Source of the DNA: Gaiellasilicea sp963745775
GTDB taxonomy: Bacteria; Actinomycetota; Thermoleophilia; Gaiellales; Gaiellaceae
DNA length: 64,000 nucleotides
Assembly (NCBI GenBank): GCA_963745775.1
Contig: CAVUYY010000001.1
Span: 1-64,000, forward strand
Reading direction: 5' to 3'
The notes under the pieces were generated by a model that saw only the letters and a list, made by a program, of their open reading frames with translations, ran no database searches and had not been told where the DNA came from. The position numbers were made by a program, and so were the translations under genes. Numbering within the stretch: position 1 is the first letter of the stretch; each line of letters opens with the position of its first letter. Below are positions 8,910 to 16,770 of the stretch, piece after piece.

Positions 8910-9685
8910 GGATTCTCATCGCCGAGGACGAGACGATCATCCGCATGGATCTGCGGGCGCTGCTGGAGGCTGCGGGGTTCGAGGTGTGTGCCGAGGCGCG
9001 CGACGGCGAGGAGGCGGTCGAGCTCGCGCGCGCCGAGCTTCCCGATCTCGCCGTGCTCGACGTCAAGATGCCGCGGCTCGACGGGATCGAGGCGGCGCGC
9101 AGGATCCTGGACGAGCGGCCGATCCCGATCGTGATGGTCACGGCCTATGCGGAGCGCGAGCTCGTGTCGCGCGCGGTCGAAGCCGGCGTCTTCGGCTATC
9201 TCGTGAAGCCGTTCCGCGAGACCGATCTCCTGCCCGCGATCGAGACGGCGCGCGCCCGGCACGAGGAGCTCACCGCCCTGCGCGAGGAGGCCGAGTCCCT
9301 CGCCGACGCGCTCGCCGCCCGCAAGTCGATCGAGCGCGCGAAGGGCCTCCTGATGACGAAGGAAGGGCTGACCGAGCAGGAGGCCTTTGCGCGCCTTCGC
9401 AAGGCGAGCCAGGTCTCCGGGCGCCCGCTCAAGGTCGTGGCGGAGGCGGTCGTCGCGACGCTGGACGCGGAGGAGCGCGCGAAGATGGCTCACCCGCGGG
9501 CTGCACTCCCGCCTTCGACGGCGGACGGCTGGGTCGACTTCGTCCCTCCCCCAACCGTCCGGGAGCTGCTCTGGTCAGGCGCCTCGGCGGCCGAACCGGG
9601 AGATCTCGACCGAGGAGCTGCCGCGCTGGCTCGAGGCGACGAAAGCACAACGTCCTCGTCACCGACGACGGCGCCGAGATCCTGA
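8906..9685 (+). CDS. Response regulator with ANTAR RNA-binding domain (PdtaR-like)
   Basis: The N-terminal receiver domain has acidic residues in IAEDET, the phospho-acceptor Asp in AVLDVKMPRLDG, and the conserved Lys in LVKPF. Residues about 130-190 form an ANTAR domain (RKSIERAKGLLMTKEGLTEQEAFARLRKAS), which binds tandem RNA hairpins to prevent termination. The GTG start overlaps the kinase stop by four bases. ANTAR proteins normally end near residue 195; here the frame continues about 65 unusual residues to 9685. Segments that look protein-like in two other frames (STEELPRWLEATK; VLVTDDGAEILTADVPLPG ending at 9711) suggest the true 3' end is distorted by frameshifts or holds a second small gene. 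Confidence 0.85.
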   Translation: MRILIAEDETIIRMDLRALLEAAGFEVCAEARDGEEAVELARAELPDLAVLDVKMPRLDGIEAARRILDERPIPIVMVTAYAERELVSRAVEAGVFGYLVKPFRETDLLPAIETARARHEELTALREEAESLADALAARKSIERAKGLLMTKEGLTEQEAFARLRKASQVSGRPLKVVAEAVVATLDAEERAKMAHPRAALPPSTADGWVDFVPPPTVRELLWSGASAAEPGDLDRGAAALARGDESTTSSSPTTAPRS

Positions 9686-9707
9686 CCGCCGACGTGCCGC
9701 TCCCGGG

Positions 9708-10736
9708 CTAGTTCTGCTCCAACAGACGCGTTTCCGATTGCCGGCGGCGGAAGCGGAGACCGAGCCAGATCAGGATTCCGAGCAGGACGAACGGGCCCGC
9801 GATCACGAGCACGTAGAGGAGCGCCGTTCCCTCCCACGCGAGGATCGCCTTGAGGTCGTCGAGCCGGCCGTCCTCGACGACTGCGGGCTCGATCCGCTCC
9901 GTCGTCAGGTCGAGCGAGATCGTGGCGAAGCGAGCTTCGGCGCGCGTGGCGCTGAGTGAGGCGCGGAGGTCCGAGAGCCGGCGGCGCGCGTCGGCGAGCC
10001 TGGCCTGGAGGACTGCGCGCTCCTCGTCGGCGAGGTTCGGGTTCTCGAGCCGGCGGACGAGCAGGGCGATCTCGCGCTGCGTGTCCTCGATCTGCGCCGT
10101 CAGGTCGTCGGCGGGCTGCTGGAGATCCTCGATCCCGATCCGCTGGCCGAGGATCGTGCCGAGCGCCGAGAGCTGGGTGAGCGCCGTCTGGACCCGCGCA
10201 GTCGGGACGCGGAGCACGATCTGCGCGCCGCCCACTCCCTGCGCGGGGGCGTCGTACTGCACCGAGACGACGTAGCCATGGAGTGACTGGGCGATCCGCA
10301 TCGCGCTCTTGGTCGCCGCCGAGAGCTCCTCGACGTCGGCCACGCGCAGGCGCATCTCCGCCTGGAAGCGCTGCAGCCGGCCGACACTCGGCGCGAGCGC
10401 GCCCGAGCCGGTCGTGCCCAGCGTCTGAGCGGGAAGCGCCTCCTTGGTCGACGGCTGCGCCGAGTCGGCCGCCGCTTCGACGGTCGTGACTCCGACGGCC
10501 ACGGAGGCTTCGTCGCCCCGGGTTCCGCTCTCCGGGAGATTCGCGATCACGCCCGCCGCAAGCAGCACCGTGACGGCCGCGACCGGCGCCACGAGCAGGA
10601 GCCTCCGCGGTCGAAAGCGGTCGAGCAGCGACGCGCGCGCCGGCTGCTCGACGGCGATCAGGCGGACGCGCTCGCGCAGCTCGTCCGGGGCGGTGGGCTT
10701 CGCCTCGCGGATCTGGTCGAGCAACTGCTCAGACAT
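9708..10736 (-). CDS. DUF4349 membrane protein, sigma-factor partner
   Basis: A 342-residue protein: cytoplasmic basic N-terminus (about 1-45), a transmembrane helix (about 48-66, LLLVAPVAAVTVLLAAGVIA), an extracytoplasmic DUF4349 domain with a long heptad-rich helical section (about 200-275), and a second transmembrane helix near 300-325. Its start overlaps the end of the ECF sigma gene by eight bases, the usual position of an anti-sigma factor, and the topology fits. No zinc-finger anti-sigma motif (HxxxCxxC) is present, so direct sigma binding is inference. It converges on the response regulator gene. Confidence 0.8.
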   Translation of the reverse strand: MSEQLLDQIREAKPTAPDELRERVRLIAVEQPARASLLDRFRPRRLLLVAPVAAVTVLLAAGVIANLPESGTRGDEASVAVGVTTVEAAADSAQPSTKEALPAQTLGTTGSGALAPSVGRLQRFQAEMRLRVADVEELSAATKSAMRIAQSLHGYVVSVQYDAPAQGVGGAQIVLRVPTARVQTALTQLSALGTILGQRIGIEDLQQPADDLTAQIEDTQREIALLVRRLENPNLADEERAVLQARLADARRRLSDLRASLSATRAEARFATISLDLTTERIEPAVVEDGRLDDLKAILAWEGTALLYVLVIAGPFVLLGILIWLGLRFRRRQSETRLLEQN

Positions 10737-11250
10737 GGACGGTCATCCTCTCTTCGAGCTTCGTCAGCGCCCGCGACAACCTGGTCGAGACCGCGGTCGG
10801 GCTGATCCCGAGCACGCGCGCGGCTTCCTCGCCGTCGAGCTCGAGCAGGACACGTAAGGCGATCACCTCGCGCTCGCCGGCGGAGAGCGACACGAGCGCC
10901 GCCTCGAGCTCGGGGGACAGTCCCTCGGGCATGGCGGTCTCGGACACGTCCGGTCGAGCGACGGCCGCTTCGCGGCGGGACCGCCGTTCCTCGGACCGGA
11001 ACCAGTCGAGCGCGGTCGTGCGGGCGATCTGGCAGAGCCACGTGCGCGCGCTGGCGCGTCGCGGGTCGAACCGCTTCCACAGCTTCAGGGCCTTCTCGAA
11101 CGTCTCGGCGGCGAGATCCTCGGCGAGCGTCCGGTCGCGCGTCAGGTAGACGAGATAGCCGTAGACGTCGTCGAGGTGCGCCTCCGCCGTCGCCGAGAAC
11201 GAGGCCGGGAAGGCCGGTGCGCCGCGCGCCGGAAGCGTCATCGCCTGCAC
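10729..11250 (-). CDS. RNA polymerase sigma factor, ECF family
   Basis: A 173-residue sigma factor. Region 2 spans about residues 22-95 (DVYGYLVYLTRDRTLAEDLAAETFEKAL; ARTWLCQIARTTALDWFR) and region 4 about 115-165 (LSAGEREVIALRVLLELDGEEAARVLGISPTAVSTRLSRAL, a helix-turn-helix). Region 3 is absent, as expected for ECF factors. It starts at GTG 11250 or ATG 11241. The downstream DUF4349 gene overlaps its 3' end and may encode its membrane regulator. The signal is unknown. Confidence 0.92.
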   Translation of the reverse strand: MQAMTLPARGAPAFPASFSATAEAHLDDVYGYLVYLTRDRTLAEDLAAETFEKALKLWKRFDPRRASARTWLCQIARTTALDWFRSEERRSRREAAVARPDVSETAMPEGLSPELEAALVSLSAGEREVIALRVLLELDGEEAARVLGISPTAVSTRLSRALTKLEERMTVHV

Positions 11251-11280
11251 ACGGGATCTACGCCGCCGGCGTGCCGCTCG

Positions 11281-13131
11281 TCACACGCGGTCGACTTGCG
11301 CCGCTTCGAAGAGCTCTTCCCAGCGGCCGAGTAGCGTTTGGAGCTCGTCGCGAGCGGCCTTGTGGGCCGCGAGCGTCGCCACGTCGCTCCAATCCTCGGC
11401 GAGCTTGCGCTCGAGCTCGGCGAGCTCGGTCTCGCGCTCGTCGATCGCCGTCTCGACCTGCTGAAGCTCGTTCGGCCGCGTCACCGTCGGCGCCGGCTTC
11501 GCCGCTCTCGGCTTCGACTCCTTGGGCGGCGGCGGAGGCGCGTCCTCGCCCGAGCGGATCCGCGCGTAGTCGGCCCAGCCGCCCGGGTAGGAGCGCAGTC
11601 GCCCGTCTTCGATCGCGACGATTCGCTCGGCGACGGCGTCGAGCACCGCCCGGTCGTGCGAGACGAGCAGGATCGTGCCGGGAAACGCCTCGAGCGCCGC
11701 CTCGAGCGCCTCGCGGCTCTCCAGATCGAGGTGGTTCGTCGGCTCGTCGAGGACGAGGAAGTTCGCACCGGAGGCGACGATCAGCGCGAGCGCGAGCCGC
11801 CGCCGCTCGCCGCCCGAAAGCGAGACGACCTTCTTCTCGTGGTCGTCCCAGCCGGAGAAGAGGAAGCGGCCGAGGAGCGCCTGAGCCTGCGGCCGCTGCA
11901 GCCCGGTCGCGCCCATCGCGCACTCGAGCACGCTGCCGCGCTCGTCCAGCTCGACGTCGTGCTGCGAGAAGTACGCCAGCTCGACGCCGTGGCCGAAACG
12001 GCCGACGCGGCCGTGCACGAGCGCCTCGAGCAACGTGGTCTTCCCCGAGCCGTTCGGGCCGATCAGGGCGACGTGCTCACCGCGCTCGAGCACGAGATCC
12101 GTGTTTTCGAGCAGCTGCTTGTCGCCGGCGGCGAGGTCGATCCGCGGCGCCTCGACGACCGTCCGGCCGCTCCGGGCCGGCTTCAGGAACTCGAAGCCGA
12201 GCGTGCGCCGGCCGACGCTCGGCGCCTCGACCCGCACCTTCTCGATCCGCGCGATCTGCTTCAACTTCGCCTGAGCCTGCCGCGACTTCGTCCCGTAGCG
12301 GAACCGCGCGACGAAGCGCTCGAGCCGCTCGATGTCCTCGGCCTGGCGCTCGGCGAACCGCGCCTGCATCGCCAGCCGAGCCGCCTTCTCCTGCCGCCAG
12401 ACGTGCCACTTGCCGGGGAAGTAGACGGACTTGCCGCCTTCGAGCTCGAGCACGGCCGTGCCGACCGATTCGAGGAACCAGCGGTCGTGTGCGACGAGGA
12501 CGATCGCGGCGTCGAGCGTCGTCAGCTCCTGCTCGAGCCACTCGATCGAGGCCATGTCGAGATGGTTCGTCGGCTCGTCGAGGAGGAGCAGATCCGGCTG
12601 ACCGGCGAGGGCGCGCGCCAGCGAGGCGCGGGTGAGCTCGCCCCCCGAGAACGTCTCGAGGTCGCGTTCGAGATCCGGGTCGGCGAACCCGAGGCCGCGA
12701 AGGACGCTCGTAGCCCGGTCGCGCCAGCCGTACCCGCCTGCGTGCTCGAGCCGCGCCTGGGTCTCGCCGTAGCGACGCAGGGTCTCCGGCGTGTGATCGC
12801 CTCCGGCCATCGCCTCCTCGAGGCGGCGCAGCTCCTGCTCGGCGGCGACGAGGTCCGCGGCGCCCGAGAGCGCGTACTCGCGCAGCGTCTGGCCGTTCAG
12901 CCGCGGAGGCCGCTGGTCGTGGAGCGCGACACGCGCGCCCTTCTCCCAGGCGAGCTCGCCTCCCTGGAGCTCGGTCTCGCCCATCAGCCCCCGCAGCAGC
13001 GTCGTCTTGCCGGCGCCGTTCGGCCCGGCCAGCGCCAGCCGGTCGCCGCGCTCGACCTTGAAGGAGACGCCGTCGAAGAGCGGGTCGCCGGAGTGCTCCT
13101 TGCGGAGCGAGGAGGCAATGAGAACGGCCAT
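11281..13131 (-). CDS. ABC-F family ATPase
   Basis: A 616-residue soluble protein with two nucleotide-binding domains and no membrane part. Walker A motifs are GPNGAGKTT (about 35) and GPNGSGKTT (about 350); signatures are FSGGELTRASLARAL and LSGGERRRLALAL; both Walker B motifs read LDEPTNHLD. A P-site tRNA-interaction-type linker lies between the domains, and a Pro-rich stretch plus coiled coil forms the C-terminus. ABC-F proteins act on the ribosome, resolving stalls or protecting against antibiotics. The C-terminal coiled coil resembles the Uup subgroup. TACCCT lies six bases before the ATG. It is divergent from the sugar kinase, 12 bases between start codons. Confidence 0.92.
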   Translation of the reverse strand: MAVLIASSLRKEHSGDPLFDGVSFKVERGDRLALAGPNGAGKTTLLRGLMGETELQGGELAWEKGARVALHDQRPPRLNGQTLREYALSGAADLVAAEQELRRLEEAMAGGDHTPETLRRYGETQARLEHAGGYGWRDRATSVLRGLGFADPDLERDLETFSGGELTRASLARALAGQPDLLLLDEPTNHLDMASIEWLEQELTTLDAAIVLVAHDRWFLESVGTAVLELEGGKSVYFPGKWHVWRQEKAARLAMQARFAERQAEDIERLERFVARFRYGTKSRQAQAKLKQIARIEKVRVEAPSVGRRTLGFEFLKPARSGRTVVEAPRIDLAAGDKQLLENTDLVLERGEHVALIGPNGSGKTTLLEALVHGRVGRFGHGVELAYFSQHDVELDERGSVLECAMGATGLQRPQAQALLGRFLFSGWDDHEKKVVSLSGGERRRLALALIVASGANFLVLDEPTNHLDLESREALEAALEAFPGTILLVSHDRAVLDAVAERIVAIEDGRLRSYPGGWADYARIRSGEDAPPPPPKESKPRAAKPAPTVTRPNELQQVETAIDERETELAELERKLAEDWSDVATLAAHKAARDELQTLLGRWEELFEAAQVDRV

Positions 13132-13137
13132 GCTGCA

Positions 13138-13143
13138 AGGGTA
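13138..13143 (-). promoter_or_regulatory. -10-like TACCCT of the ABC-F gene
   Basis: On the minus strand TACCCT lies six bases before the ATG at 13131, without a Shine-Dalgarno sequence. The hexamer ends one base before the GTG of the divergent sugar kinase gene, so the two promoters must overlap coding sequence. Confidence 0.4.
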
Positions 13144-14430
13144 GTGCGAGTCCTGGCCCTTGACATCGGCACGTCCTCGGCTCGAGCACGCGTCTACGAC
13201 GAGCGGGCGCAGTGCATCCCAGGTCTCGGACATCAGGAGCGCTACACGGCGACGCGCGGCCACTCCGGCCGGCTCGGCGAGTTCGACGCCGACGAGCTGC
13301 TCGCGGTGGCGCGCGACGCGCTGGGGCAGGCGCAGAGCGGATTGGACAAGCCGGTCGATGCGGTCGCGATCTCCTCGTTCTGGCACAGCCTCGTCTGCGT
13401 CGACCGGAGCGGGCGACCGATCACCCCGGTCCTCACCTGGCGCCAGCTCGACGTCGCCGGCGAGCTGCCGCTCGACTCGGCCGCCGTCCACGCGAGGACG
13501 GGATGCCCGCTCCACCCGAGCTTCTGGCCGCTGAAGATCGCAGGCCTGAAGGCGCGCGGCGTGCGCGCTGCCCGCTATCTCTCCTTCTCCGACCTCCTGA
13601 CGGAGGGGCGCACCAGCGTCTCGATGGCGAGCGGCACCGGTCTGCTGGGACTCGACGGCCGCTGGGACGGCGAGCTGCTGGAGGCGCTCGGCGTCCGCGA
13701 GGAGCAGCTTCCGGAGCTCGCGGACGAGCTCGTGCTCGGCGACGGCGCCGCTGCGAACCTCGGCTCGGGGGCGCTGGGCCGGGAGCGGGCGGCGCTCACG
13801 ATCGGAACGTCGGGCGCGCTCCGAACCGTGCACGAGCCGACCGCCCCGCGACCTGGCCTCTTCCTCTACCGAGTCGACGGCGAGCGCGTCTGCGAGGGCG
13901 GCTCGATCTCCGACGGCGGCAACCTGCTCGACTGGCTCGAGCGGCTCGTCGGACCGGTCGAGACGGCCGGGATGGCGGACGAGGACGGGCCGCCGCTCGA
14001 CTTCCTGTCACTGCTCGGCGGCGAGCGGAGCCCCGGCTGGAAGGCGGCCGCGCGCGGAGTCGTCTCGGGCCTCTCGTTCGAGACGACACCGCGCGACCTC
14101 GTTCGAGCGGCGCTCGAGGGCGTGGCGCATCGCCTCGCCGAGATCGGCGAGCTGCTGCCGGAGGTCGAGGAGCTCGTGGGGAGCGGCGGCGCGTTGCTCC
14201 GCAACCCGGACTGGGCGCAGATCCTCGCGGACGTGCTCGAGCGGCCGGTGACGCTTTCGGCCGTCGACGAGGCCTCGGCGCGCGGAGCGGCGGTGTTCGC
14301 GCTCGAGCGGCTCGGCGCCGCGCCCGCGCCGGCCCCTGTCGGCCGGCGGTTCGAGCCGCGCCCCGAGCGATTCGAGGCTCATCGCGCAGCGCGGGAGCGG
14401 CAGCGCCGGCTCTACGAGACCGTGACCTGA
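13144..14430 (+). CDS. FGGY-family sugar kinase (gluconokinase/xylulokinase-like)
   Basis: A 428-residue kinase of the FGGY family, which phosphorylates sugars or sugar acids with ATP. The N-terminal phosphate loop is LALDIGTSSARARVYD; the C-terminal half begins near 210 with LTIGTSGALRTV and has the adenosine-binding SGGALLRNPDWAQILADVL near 350. It is shorter than typical xylulokinases (about 490). The setting, next to transketolase and a pentose-phosphate operon, favours gluconate (giving 6-phosphogluconate for Gnd) or xylulose, but the sequence alone does not decide. The GTG start is chosen because LALDIGT begins three codons later. The 3' end overlaps the transketolase stop by 19 bases, convergently. 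Confidence 0.82.
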   Translation: MRVLALDIGTSSARARVYDERAQCIPGLGHQERYTATRGHSGRLGEFDADELLAVARDALGQAQSGLDKPVDAVAISSFWHSLVCVDRSGRPITPVLTWRQLDVAGELPLDSAAVHARTGCPLHPSFWPLKIAGLKARGVRAARYLSFSDLLTEGRTSVSMASGTGLLGLDGRWDGELLEALGVREEQLPELADELVLGDGAAANLGSGALGRERAALTIGTSGALRTVHEPTAPRPGLFLYRVDGERVCEGGSISDGGNLLDWLERLVGPVETAGMADEDGPPLDFLSLLGGERSPGWKAAARGVVSGLSFETTPRDLVRAALEGVAHRLAEIGELLPEVEELVGSGGALLRNPDWAQILADVLERPVTLSAVDEASARGAAVFALERLGAAPAPAPVGRRFEPRPERFEAHRAARERQRRLYETVT

Positions 14431-16256
14431 TCCTCCTCGCGGACGAGCCCGCGCGCCGCCTCCGCGATGTGCGCGGCGTCGATCCCGGCGGCGGCGAGCA
14501 GCTCCGCCGGCTTCCCGGAGTGCGGGAGCTCCCGCACTGCGAGCTTGACCACGCGCGGCCGCTCCTCGACGTCGGCGAGGGCGTCGAGCACGGCGTCGCC
14601 GAGCCCTCCTTCGGGCCGGTGATCCTCGACCGTGACGATCGGCGACGTGATCGAGCGCAGCGTCTCCGCGTCGACGGGCTTGACCGAGTAGAGGTCGATC
14701 ACGCGCGCCTCGATCCCGTCGCCGGCCAGCGTCTCCGCCGCCTTCAGCGCCTCGTGGAGCGTGATCCCGGCGCCGATCAGCGTGACGTCGTCGCCTTCGC
14801 GCAGCGTCCGCGAGCCGCCGATCGGAAAGTCCTCGTCGGCCGCATAGAGCACCTCGGTATCGGCGCGGGTCGTGCGGAGGTACGAGATCCCGTCGAGGTC
14901 GGCCATGGTCCGAACGAGCGCGGCGGTCTGGTTGCCGTCGCAGGGATACAGCACCGTGGAGGTGTTGATCGCCCGGAGCGAGGCGATGTCCTCGAGCGCC
15001 ATCTGGGAGGGTCCGTCCTCGCCGATCGAGACCCCGGCGTGCGAGCCGCAGAGCTTGATCGTCGCCTGCGAGATCGCGGCCATGCGCACGAAGTCGTAGG
15101 CCCGCGAGAGGAACGCTGCGAACGTGGCTGCGAAGGGCTTCCAGCCGATGATCTGCATCCCCACCGCCGCGCCGACCAGCTGCTGCTCGGCGATGTACAT
15201 CTCGAAGTAGCGCTCGGGGAACGCCTTGCCGAAGAACTCCGAGTACGTGGAGTTGTCGACCTCGCCGTCGAGCGCGACGACCCGCGGATCGGTGGCTCCG
15301 AGCCCGGCCAGCGCCTCGCCGTAGGCCTTGCGCGTCGCGACCTTCGATCCGACCTCGTAGCTCGGCTGCTCCGCGCCGCCCGTCTCGAACGTGTGAGCGG
15401 TGCCCTTGGGCGGCGCCGGCACGTCCACCCGGATGTTGCGCACGCCGCCGAGCTCCTGCAGCGCCTCCTCCGCGTCCTCGGCCGACATCGCCTTCCCGTG
15501 CCAGCCGGGCTGATCCTCGATCTTCGAGTAGCCCTTGCCTTTCAGCGTTCGCGCGATCACCGCCGTCGGCTTGCCGGACGTCTGCTCCGCCTCCTCGTAG
15601 GCGCGGTGGATCTCGTCCACGTCGTGCCCGTCGATCGTGATCGCGTGCCAGCCGAAGGCGCGGAACCTCTCGGCGTACGTGTCGAGCTCCCAGCCGTGCC
15701 TCGTCTCGCCGCGCTGGCCCAGCCGGTTGACGTCGACGATCGCCGTCAGGTTGTCGAGCTGCTCGAACGACGCGGCGTCGAGCGCCTCCCACATCGAGCC
15801 TTCGGCCAGCTCGCTGTCGCCGCAGATCACCCAGGTGCGGAAGGGGAGCCGGTCGAGCTTCTTGCCGGCGAGCGCGAGCCCGACGCCGATCGGAAGTCCC
15901 TGACCGAGCGAGCCCGTCGCGACGTCCACCCACGGCAGCACGGGCGTCGGGTGACCCTCCAGACGCGAGCCGAGCTGGCGGTAGGTCATGAACTCCTCTT
16001 CCGTGATCGCACCGGCCGCGCGGAAGAGGCCGTAGACGAGCGGCGACGCATGACCCTTCGAGAAGATCAGGCGGTCATTGGCGGGGCTCTTCGGCTGCTC
16101 GTAGTCGTACCGGAAGTGCCCTGCAAGAAGGACGGCTGCGAGGTCGGCCGCCGACATCGACGAGGTCGGATGCCCCGAGCCCGCCTTGGCGCTCGCCCGC
16201 ACCGCGTCGACTCTCAGCTGCTGTCCCAGCTCTCGCCAGAGCTCGCGCTCGTCCAT
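14412..16256 (-). CDS. tkt: Transketolase
   Basis: A 614-residue thiamine-diphosphate enzyme moving two-carbon units between pentose-phosphate-pathway sugars. SGHPTSSMSAADLAAVL opens it, the ThDP motif is GDSELAEGSMWEAL with the matching Asn in AIVDVN, and the pyrimidine domain carries MYIAEQQLVGAAVGM (catalytic Glu) near 365. The transketolase C-domain follows from about 475. The length and motifs resemble the shorter animal-type transketolases of about 620 residues, not the 660-residue E. coli form. GAGGAG precedes the ATG at 16256. It is divergent from rpiB. The gene is intact. Confidence 0.95.
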   Translation of the reverse strand: MDERELWRELGQQLRVDAVRASAKAGSGHPTSSMSAADLAAVLLAGHFRYDYEQPKSPANDRLIFSKGHASPLVYGLFRAAGAITEEEFMTYRQLGSRLEGHPTPVLPWVDVATGSLGQGLPIGVGLALAGKKLDRLPFRTWVICGDSELAEGSMWEALDAASFEQLDNLTAIVDVNRLGQRGETRHGWELDTYAERFRAFGWHAITIDGHDVDEIHRAYEEAEQTSGKPTAVIARTLKGKGYSKIEDQPGWHGKAMSAEDAEEALQELGGVRNIRVDVPAPPKGTAHTFETGGAEQPSYEVGSKVATRKAYGEALAGLGATDPRVVALDGEVDNSTYSEFFGKAFPERYFEMYIAEQQLVGAAVGMQIIGWKPFAATFAAFLSRAYDFVRMAAISQATIKLCGSHAGVSIGEDGPSQMALEDIASLRAINTSTVLYPCDGNQTAALVRTMADLDGISYLRTTRADTEVLYAADEDFPIGGSRTLREGDDVTLIGAGITLHEALKAAETLAGDGIEARVIDLYSVKPVDAETLRSITSPIVTVEDHRPEGGLGDAVLDALADVEERPRVVKLAVRELPHSGKPAELLAAAGIDAAHIAEAARGLVREEDQVTVS

Positions 16257-16283
16257 GGTGGGCTCCTCGCTCGTCGTTTGTCG

Positions 16284-16290
16284 TAACGTA
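16284..16290. promoter_or_regulatory. Overlapping divergent -10 elements, tkt/rpiB
   Basis: TAACGT (plus, 16284-16289) lies eight bases before the rpiB ATG, and TACGTT (minus, 16285-16290) would give tkt a leader of about 22 bases carrying GAGGAG. The two -10 boxes share five base pairs, so polymerase could occupy only one direction at a time. Confidence 0.45.
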
Positions 16291-16297
16291 GCGAGCG

Positions 16298-16770
16298 ATG
16301 AGGGTCGCGGTCGCATTCGACCATCGCGGCGTCAAGCTGCGCGAGCGCGTGCTCGAGGCGCTCGCCGAGGGGGGCACGAGCTCGTCGATCTCGGCACCGA
16401 CACGGATGCGCGGAAGATCGATTATCCGGACAAGGCGCGCGAGGTCGGCGCCGCGCTCGCGGACGGCCGGGCCGAGCGCGGGATCTTCGTCTGCGGCTCG
16501 GGCGTCGGAGCCTCCGTCGCGGCCTGCAAGGTCGCCGGAATCCGGGCCGCGGTCTGTCACGACGCCTACTCGGCGCACCAGGGCGTCGAGCACGACGACC
16601 TGAACGTGCTCTGCCTGGGCTCGGAGATCGTCGGCGCCGAGCTGGCCGCCGACCTCGTCGGGACGTTTCTGCAAGCGAGCTTCGACGGAGGCGAGCGCTA
16701 CGTCGCGCGCCTGCGCAAGGTCGAGGCGATGGAGAAGGAGCTGAAGCATGGCGAAGTCACGACTGCATGA
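16298..16770 (+). CDS. rpiB: Ribose-5-phosphate isomerase B (one frameshift)
   Basis: About 157 residues when joined. It interconverts ribose 5-phosphate and ribulose 5-phosphate. VAFDHRGVKLRERVLEAL is the N-terminus; after a frameshift in the G6 run near 16370 the family sequence continues as HELVDLGTDT, KIDYPDKAREV, then CGSGVGASVAACKVAGIRAAVCHD and LNVLCLGSEIVG. One missing G in the homopolymer restores a continuous protein, so this is almost surely a sequence error. The 3' end overlaps the transaldolase start by 23 bases. Confidence 0.87.
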
